Origin: Nocardia sp. MH4
Lineage (GTDB): Bacteria > Actinomycetota > Actinomycetes > Mycobacteriales > Mycobacteriaceae
Direction of reading: 5' to 3'
NCBI RefSeq assembly: GCF_019266065.1
Contig: NZ_LPNR01000128.1
Location: 108,448-172,447 of the forward strand
DNA length: 64,000 nucleotides
A program made the translations under genes and the position numbers. Position 1 is the first letter of the stretch; each line of letters begins with the position of its first letter. The notes below the pieces were generated by a model. The model was not told where the DNA came from, made no database searches, and saw nothing but the letters and a program-made list of their open reading frames with translations. Positions 59,185 to 64,000 of this stretch are shown here, one piece after another.

Positions 59185-60387
59185 TCAGGGCGAGCCAGCG
59201 AGCACCAGTTCTGCCCGGCTTATGCGAAGCTGCTGGGTGATGGCCCGCTTGCTGAAGATGAAGTCACGGGGGCGATTGATGCAGTCGGCGGCAATCAGCT
59301 CGCCAGCACGGAGGTAGAAGCATGTGAATTCGCGGCCCCGGGTAGGATCCCCGCTGAGTACGACTTCGTCGTAGCCGGTGTTTAGACCGGCGATCTGGAG
59401 CTTGAGATCGTATTGATCCGACCAGAACCATGGAAGCGCAGCTATGTTCTTTGACTTCCCGCAGATGGTCGCGGCAGCGACCTTGGCCTGCTCGCCCGCG
59501 CTGGGTACAGATTCCAGGCGTATGCGACGGCCGTAACGGGCCATGTCGTGACTGGCGCAGTCCCCAGCGGCCATGATGTTGCGGTCGCTGGTCCGACTCT
59601 GGCCGTCGATCACGACCCCGTTGTCGACCAGCAGACCCGCGTCGGCGGCGAGTTCGGTATTCGGCTCCACGCCGATGCCGACAATGACGAGGTCGGCAGG
59701 AATTGATTCGCCGCTGGACAGGAATACCTCTCGGATCCTGACGTCTCCGGATAGGGCCTCGACTAGCGCGCCTGTTCGGATGTTCACGCCCTCCTGTCGG
59801 TGAATTCGGTCGAAGAACGCGGATACCTCGGGGGCTGTGACCCGTTCGAGGACGCGTTCGGTAGCCTCGAGCACAGTGACCTGCAGACCCAGCGCACGCA
59901 ACGAGGCGGCCGTCTCCAGTCCGATATATCCGCCGCCGATGATCACGACCCGGCGCCCCGGGCTGCTTTCCTCTCGGATCATCTCGACGTCCGCCGCGGA
60001 GCGTAGGTAATAGACCCCGGCCAGGTCGACACCGGGCACGGGGAGTCGACGGGGGCGAGCGCCCGTGCACAGTGCGAGCTTGTCGTAGGGCACTTCGTCG
60101 CCGGTGCTCAGTGAGAGCAGGCCAGCCGAACGGTCGATCGCCTCCACCGTTGCATCCACGAGTTGGATTTCCTGCTTGTTATAGAACTCGGCGCTGCGAA
60201 TCGCGAGCTCGTCGAGGGTTTGCTTCCCTGCCAGGTATGCCTTCGACAGCGGAGGGCGGTGGTATGGTAATACCGCCTCTTCTCCAATGATGGTGATCTC
60301 GTCGGTCCATCCTTCTTGGCGCAGACTGCCGGCGAGTTGGACCCCGGCGTGGCTGCCCCCGACGATGACGGCCCGCCGCGTGGTCAT
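59185..60387 (-). CDS. ferredoxin/rubredoxin reductase (FAD, NADH)
   Basis: 400 residues with two Rossmann domains: AVIVGGSHAGVQLAGSLRQE at the N-terminus and RVVIIGGGYIGLETAASLRA at about 145. Also PYHRPPLSKAYLAG, the family's PP-SK, and AAGDCASH near the end. It matches putidaredoxin-reductase-like proteins that pass electrons from NADH to a [2Fe-2S] ferredoxin. It overlaps the CYP153 gene by four bases; ferredoxin, CYP153 and reductase form the complete electron chain. Confidence 0.93.
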   Translation of the reverse strand: MTTRRAVIVGGSHAGVQLAGSLRQEGWTDEITIIGEEAVLPYHRPPLSKAYLAGKQTLDELAIRSAEFYNKQEIQLVDATVEAIDRSAGLLSLSTGDEVPYDKLALCTGARPRRLPVPGVDLAGVYYLRSAADVEMIREESSPGRRVVIIGGGYIGLETAASLRALGLQVTVLEATERVLERVTAPEVSAFFDRIHRQEGVNIRTGALVEALSGDVRIREVFLSSGESIPADLVIVGIGVEPNTELAADAGLLVDNGVVIDGQSRTSDRNIMAAGDCASHDMARYGRRIRLESVPSAGEQAKVAAATICGKSKNIAALPWFWSDQYDLKLQIAGLNTGYDEVVLSGDPTRGREFTCFYLRAGELIAADCINRPRDFIFSKRAITQQLRISRAELVLAGSP

Positions 60388-61772
60388 ATGCTAGTTTTCG
60401 GGGTGAGACGGACCATCATCTTGCTGATGCCCCGCACAAAGTTGGACTGCACGTACTCGGGCTCCTCGACAACCTCGATACTTTCGAAGCGAGGAAGTAG
60501 CTCCTCCCAGAGGATCCGCAGCTGCAGCTCGGCGAGCCGGTTGCCCATACAGCGGTGAACACCGAAGCCGAAGGCTATGTGGTTGCGGGCGTTTGACCGG
60601 TCGATGATGAAATCGTCGGGGCGTTCGAATACTCGCTCGTCGCGGTTTCCCGAGGCGTACCACATCACTACCTTGTCGCCCTTGCGGATGAACTGCCCGT
60701 TAAGAACGGTGTCAGCTCTGGCGACACGGCGCATGTAGGCAAGCGGAGTTTGCCATCGGATGATCTCCGAGCACATGTTGGGGATCAGGTCGGGGTTCGC
60801 TTTCAGCTTCGCGAACTGTTCAGGGAAGCGGTTGAGCGCAAGAACGCCGCCGCTCATCGAGTTCCGGGTCGTGTCGTTCCCTCCGACGATCAGCAATACG
60901 AGGTTGCCCAAGAACTCCATCGGGCGGTCGATCAGGTCCTTGGTATTTTCATTGCTTTGCAACATCGTGATCAGATCGAATCCGGGCTGCTCCCCAGCGG
61001 CTGTCCGGGCCGCTTTGTCGTGCCAGAGAGCGCTGAGACCTCTCGCCATGTCGCGCATGCCGGGGAACACCTCGTCGTTGTCCGATGGCCCACCGTTGGC
61101 CTGCTCCAGCGAGGTTGCGAGATCCGACCAGTAGACGAGCTTGTGACGTTGCTCGTACGGGAAATCCAGCAGGGTCGCAAGCATCCGCGCGGTCAGTTCG
61201 ATCGAGACGTTCTGCACCCAGTCGAACGGCTTATCTACGGGTAGATCGTCGAGCACCTCTTGGACGCGCGATCGAATCAGGCCCTCCATCTCGCGCAGGT
61301 TCTTCGGCGCGACCACGCCTTGAACAGCGGCCCGCTGTGCGTCGTGTCGTGGCGGGTCCATCGCGATGAACATCTCGATATCGAGGAAACGGGGCGGAGC
61401 CCCGATAACGATGAACGGCTCAGCGGAGAAGAGTTCGTGGTTCTTGTCGACGGCCACGATGTCAGCATGCCGCGTCACGGACCAGAACGGACCGAACGGA
61501 CTGTCTGGCTGATAGTGGACCGGGGCCTCGTTTCGCAGGCGCGCGAAGTAGGACTGCCAGCGTCCCTGGCGGTACAGGAAAGGGTTGCTGAGGTCGATGT
61601 CAGCGAGCGCGACTTCTTCGACTGGCGGGATGGGCCTCTCGACGAAGAGCTTCTCCCCGTTCGTTCCGGTCATCCATCGGCGAGTCTTGTCATATAGGTG
61701 TGCACCCTGGATCTGTAGATCCATCGGGATGGTCGACTGAACCTTGGCGGTGATTGCTCCGGGAATCTTCAT
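60384..61772 (-). CDS. CYP153-type alkane hydroxylase P450
   Basis: 462 residues from ATG 61772; upstream in-frame codons are probably leader. Strong CYP153 marks: MDPPRHDAQRAAVQGVVAP, PFDWVQNVSIELTARMLATL, PMEFLGNLVLLIVGGNDTTR (I-helix), CSEIIRWQTPLAYMRR (ExxR), KGDKVVMWYASGNRDERV and haem loop FGFGVHRCMGNRLAELQ. CYP153 enzymes hydroxylate the terminal carbon of n-alkanes, fatty acids or other alkyl chains. The family usually sits in this order: ferredoxin, CYP153, ferredoxin reductase, with an AraC regulator, exactly as here. Confidence 0.92.
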   Translation of the reverse strand: MKIPGAITAKVQSTIPMDLQIQGAHLYDKTRRWMTGTNGEKLFVERPIPPVEEVALADIDLSNPFLYRQGRWQSYFARLRNEAPVHYQPDSPFGPFWSVTRHADIVAVDKNHELFSAEPFIVIGAPPRFLDIEMFIAMDPPRHDAQRAAVQGVVAPKNLREMEGLIRSRVQEVLDDLPVDKPFDWVQNVSIELTARMLATLLDFPYEQRHKLVYWSDLATSLEQANGGPSDNDEVFPGMRDMARGLSALWHDKAARTAAGEQPGFDLITMLQSNENTKDLIDRPMEFLGNLVLLIVGGNDTTRNSMSGGVLALNRFPEQFAKLKANPDLIPNMCSEIIRWQTPLAYMRRVARADTVLNGQFIRKGDKVVMWYASGNRDERVFERPDDFIIDRSNARNHIAFGFGVHRCMGNRLAELQLRILWEELLPRFESIEVVEEPEYVQSNFVRGISKMMVRLTPKTSI

Positions 61773-61795
61773 CGCGTCGTATCCGTTTCTCGCCG

Positions 61796-62116
61796 TTACA
61801 TCTGGAACTCGGGTAGGTGGACGATCAAGCCGTCCCAGGCCGTCGATGCCATCATCTGGCACGACAGCCGGGAGGTCGGCTGGCGCTCGGGGTTCATCGC
61901 GAGCATCTCCTCCTCATCGGCGCCGGAACGTCCGACCTGCTCGATCCACTGCGGATCGACAACCACATGGCAGGTGCCGCAGGCAGCTTCGCCTCCGCAG
62001 TCCCCGTCGACGCCGGGCACAGCGTTGTTGGTCGCGACCTGCATCAGCGACTGGTCTTCCTCGATCGGCGCCTCGTGCTTCTCGCCGTCGTGGGAGACAA
62101 AAGTGACAACTGCCAT
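61796..62116 (-). CDS. [2Fe-2S] ferredoxin (adrenodoxin type)
   Basis: 106 residues from ATG 62116, with GAGGAG 7 bases upstream. Cluster ligands are in GDCGGEAACGTCHVVV (C-x5-C-x2-C) and LSCQM, the spacing of adrenodoxin or putidaredoxin. It carries electrons from the reductase (59185) to the P450 (60384). It is the first gene of the CYP153 operon, divergent from the AraC regulator. Confidence 0.92.
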   Translation of the reverse strand: MAVVTFVSHDGEKHEAPIEEDQSLMQVATNNAVPGVDGDCGGEAACGTCHVVVDPQWIEQVGRSGADEEEMLAMNPERQPTSRLSCQMMASTAWDGLIVHLPEFQM

Positions 62117-62231
62117 AGCCAACTCCTCGATGCGTTGTCCTCAATGTGACTTGGTCCAAGTGTTGTCGAACACGGGTTCGGAGGCTATGTTCGGCAGAGT
62201 CAGAAATTTGTGAATTCGGCTCAGAGAGACC

Positions 62232-63236
62232 ATGGTGAACCTCAACGACGAGGGCGTGCCTCCGCTCATGTTCGTGCAACTGCTCGAGAGCCAAGCGCTC
62301 GACCCGGACGCCGCCGCTCGGCTTCGCGACATCATGGCTCGCGAAGGAATTGACGAGACGACGTTGATCCAACGCAATATCCAGGCCCCGATACGGTGGT
62401 TTCGCGAGGTCTACCCTGCACTCGATGTCGACCAGGCAACTTCGCTCGGCTTCGCGTTCGCCGAACAAGCTCAGTTGACATCCTTCGGCCCATTGAGTTT
62501 TCCGCTGGTCAGCGCAGGCTCGGTAGCTGAGATCGTGGAGCTGCTCACCTATCTGCCTTTGATCTCGACGGCTCTCAGTCCGCAGTTCCACCCAAGTGAC
62601 GAGGGACTCACCGTCGGGCTCGCCGCGCACACAGGCGATTCGGCGCTGAACTGCCTGGTCGTCGCGTATGGCGGGTCGGCACTCCTGCGCCTGCTCGACA
62701 TGCTGGCCGGCGATATGCCGACCGTGACACTCCATCTGAGCTGGTCAGCGCCGAACTTTCTAGCCGATAATGAGGACGCCCTAGCTGGGCGGTTGTTCTT
62801 CGACGCTCCGACGTCATTCCTTAGTGTCCCGGCGGACACTCTCAACGAGGTATGCAGGTTCTCCGATCCGGTCGCCTATCGACTTGCCATCGTGGATCTG
62901 CAACGAACCCTCGACCAGCGAAGTAAAACCATGTCTTTCTCGGAGAAGGTACGACGGCTGCTGGAGGAAGATCCTGGAAAGCGGAGTAAAGACTGGGTCG
63001 CGCACGAGCTGTCGATATCGACGAGCACACTCAAGCGGCGTCTATCCGGGGAGGGGACCACCTTTCGCGAGTTGCGCGAATCATTTCTGCGTGACCGTGC
63101 GATGCTGCGGCTACTCGACCGATCGATGTCGGTGAGTGAGATAGCTGCCGATCTCGGATATAGCGACCTCGCGAACTTCTCGCACGCCTTCAAGCGATGG
63201 ACCGGTCGCTCTCCCAGCGAATTTCGACACGAATAG
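62232..63236 (+). CDS. AraC family regulator of the CYP153 operon
   Basis: 334 residues. The N-terminal 200 fit the arabinose-binding-like domain of AraC proteins found next to alkane genes. The C-terminal DNA-binding domain has two HTHs: WVAHELSISTSTLKRRLSGE and MSVSEIAADLGYSDLANFSH followed by AFKRWTGRSPSEFR. It is divergent from the ferredoxin / CYP153 / reductase operon over a 115-bp gap, so it is likely their activator. Confidence 0.9.
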   Translation: MVNLNDEGVPPLMFVQLLESQALDPDAAARLRDIMAREGIDETTLIQRNIQAPIRWFREVYPALDVDQATSLGFAFAEQAQLTSFGPLSFPLVSAGSVAEIVELLTYLPLISTALSPQFHPSDEGLTVGLAAHTGDSALNCLVVAYGGSALLRLLDMLAGDMPTVTLHLSWSAPNFLADNEDALAGRLFFDAPTSFLSVPADTLNEVCRFSDPVAYRLAIVDLQRTLDQRSKTMSFSEKVRRLLEEDPGKRSKDWVAHELSISTSTLKRRLSGEGTTFRELRESFLRDRAMLRLLDRSMSVSEIAADLGYSDLANFSHAFKRWTGRSPSEFRHE

Positions 63237-63765
63237 GACCACCCGTCCCGTCGTTGGTGGATGGAGTCTGCGCGAACTGGTGCAGATCGGTTGGGGCTGG
63301 CCCCAGGCAGGAACCCGCTGCGGCATACGACAAAAACTCGCGACTTTGCCGAAACCGTGCAGAACTTTGCCGAACTCGTTGCTGCAGCCAACGGCTATCA
63401 GCGGCGTAGCCAACACCTAACACGGCGAGTAGTGAGTCGGCACCGGTCTGAATGATCTCAGCGCGTTGCCACCAGGATCCTGTCGGTGACGGCTGCGCAT
63501 GAGATGGACGGAGTCGAGTCTCTCAATCGTGAAGCACATCGACTCGGTTAGCCAGCCCTAACTGGTCCAGTTGCGATGCGATGCAGGACTGCAGCACGAA
63601 TCGATCGTGCCCCGCATCCAGGGCCGGTGTTGACGAGAAGGCGACGATCGGTGCCGAACCGACAGTCTTACCCGCTAGGTGGAGGGGATCGCCGGTGAGC
63701 TGGGTACTTGATCTTGTCGGCCTGCTTCGAAGCGGCTCACCCGTTATCCACGGGCGGGTATTCGG
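63237..63765. other. 529-bp region without a recognisable gene
   Basis: No open frame with protein-like composition or a ribosome site. ACTTTGCCGAA is repeated directly (about 63351 and 63366). The region is probably a junction between the catabolic set and the next TetR module. Confidence 0.5.
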
Positions 63766-64000
63766 TCACTGGCACTGATCGGCGGTCGGTCCGTTTCCGA
63801 CCGCGACCCTTGGGTGGGTAGCGAGAAAGTTGTCGACCAGTTGGGTGCAGTCGTCATGATCGATGGTGCGTAGTCCGGTGAGGCGCGCGAACACGATCGG
63901 GCCGAGGAGTTCGATGATGGCGAACGTGGTGTCGAACTCGCCGAGCATCGCCCGCGCGTCGGGGCCGGTGAGGATCCGGTCGAACGGCTGGCGATATTGC
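63766..64000 (-). CDS. TetR family regulator, C-terminal part, continues beyond window
   Basis: 78 codons are visible, from QYRQPFDRILTG to the stop at 63766. The segment MLGEFDTTFAIIELLGPIVF and onward is identical at 40 of 45 positions to the C-terminus of the TetR at 14551-15219. The HTH lies outside the window. It is a second copy of the same regulator and may be attached to its own MFS or other target to the right. Confidence 0.85.
   Translation of the reverse strand, partial: QYRQPFDRILTGPDARAMLGEFDTTFAIIELLGPIVFARLTGLRTIDHDDCTQLVDNFLATHPRVAVGNGPTADQCQ

Noticed and set aside
63720..63780. DnaA-like box TTATCCAC near the right edge
   Set aside because: A single incomplete box without a second copy nearby, unlike the pair at 19114-19134.

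Overview
The window is high-GC Gram-positive DNA, most likely from a mycolic-acid actinomycete (Nocardia, Rhodococcus or a relative). The reasons are the codon use, an MMPL exporter, an Rv2466c-like DsbA protein, DUF4192, DUF2637 and DUF3099 proteins, and a CYP153 gene set. No rRNA gene and no complete tRNA gene is visible. The density of recombinases, transposase remnants and plasmid-type genes points to a large plasmid or integrative island, built as a mosaic.

Layout. 1-7.6 kb: a plasmid or ICE-like block, almost all on the minus strand (unknown protein, long inverted repeat, SSB, two unknown proteins, DUF4192, ParB-domain protein). 7.9-11.7 kb: two overlapping tyrosine recombinases. 11.8-15.2 kb: a TetR / drug-efflux MFS / universal stress protein / thioesterase set. 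15.2-16.4 kb: a Tn3 transposase tail abutting a 5'-truncated ATP-dependent DNA ligase. 16.5-19.2 kb: small accessory genes, an orphan PD-(D/E)XK-like nuclease and two DnaA boxes. 19.2-26.7 kb: a minus-strand operon whose core is two tandem copies of a zinc-finger amidoligase plus class II glutamine amidotransferase pair. 26.9-31.6 kb: coiled-coil protein, zinc-ribbon membrane protein, DUF2637 protein, HTH protein, a tRNA-Ala-type attachment site flanked by direct repeats, and a phage-type integrase. 31.9-34.6 kb: decayed DNA with a relic type I-E CRISPR array, an IS21-like element with nested repeats, and remnants of an aminoglycoside phosphotransferase and a cytochrome bd subunit I. 34.7-39.0 kb: a metal or persulfide response locus (DsbA-like, DUF2892, MMPL, CsoR/CstR-like repressor, DUF2892, DUF302) with three palindromic operators. 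39.6-47.4 kb: a lower-GC oxidative cluster (TetR, iron-sulfur reductase, SDR, Baeyer-Villiger monooxygenase, AurF-like diiron protein, DUF4873, MFS). 47.6-49.6 kb: ISL3 and IS5 transposase remnants. 49.7-63.2 kb: a catabolic operon set with CYP153, its ferredoxin and ferredoxin reductase, two further P450s, aldehyde dehydrogenase, SDR, AlkK-like acyl-CoA ligase, thioesterase, BtrH-like and transglutaminase-like proteins, and an AraC regulator. The right edge cuts a second TetR gene closely related to the one at 14.5 kb.

How the parts work together. The 49.7-62.1 kb genes fit terminal hydroxylation of an alkyl chain (CYP153 with its electron chain), oxidation to aldehyde and acid (SDR, aldehyde dehydrogenase), CoA activation and release (AMP ligase, thioesterase). 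The 20-26 kb operon fits ATP-dependent amide-bond formation using ammonia from glutamine. Its target is unknown, and it is the strongest candidate for an undescribed system here. The TetR/MFS/thioesterase families occur twice, once in the plasmid-like part and once around the catabolic part.
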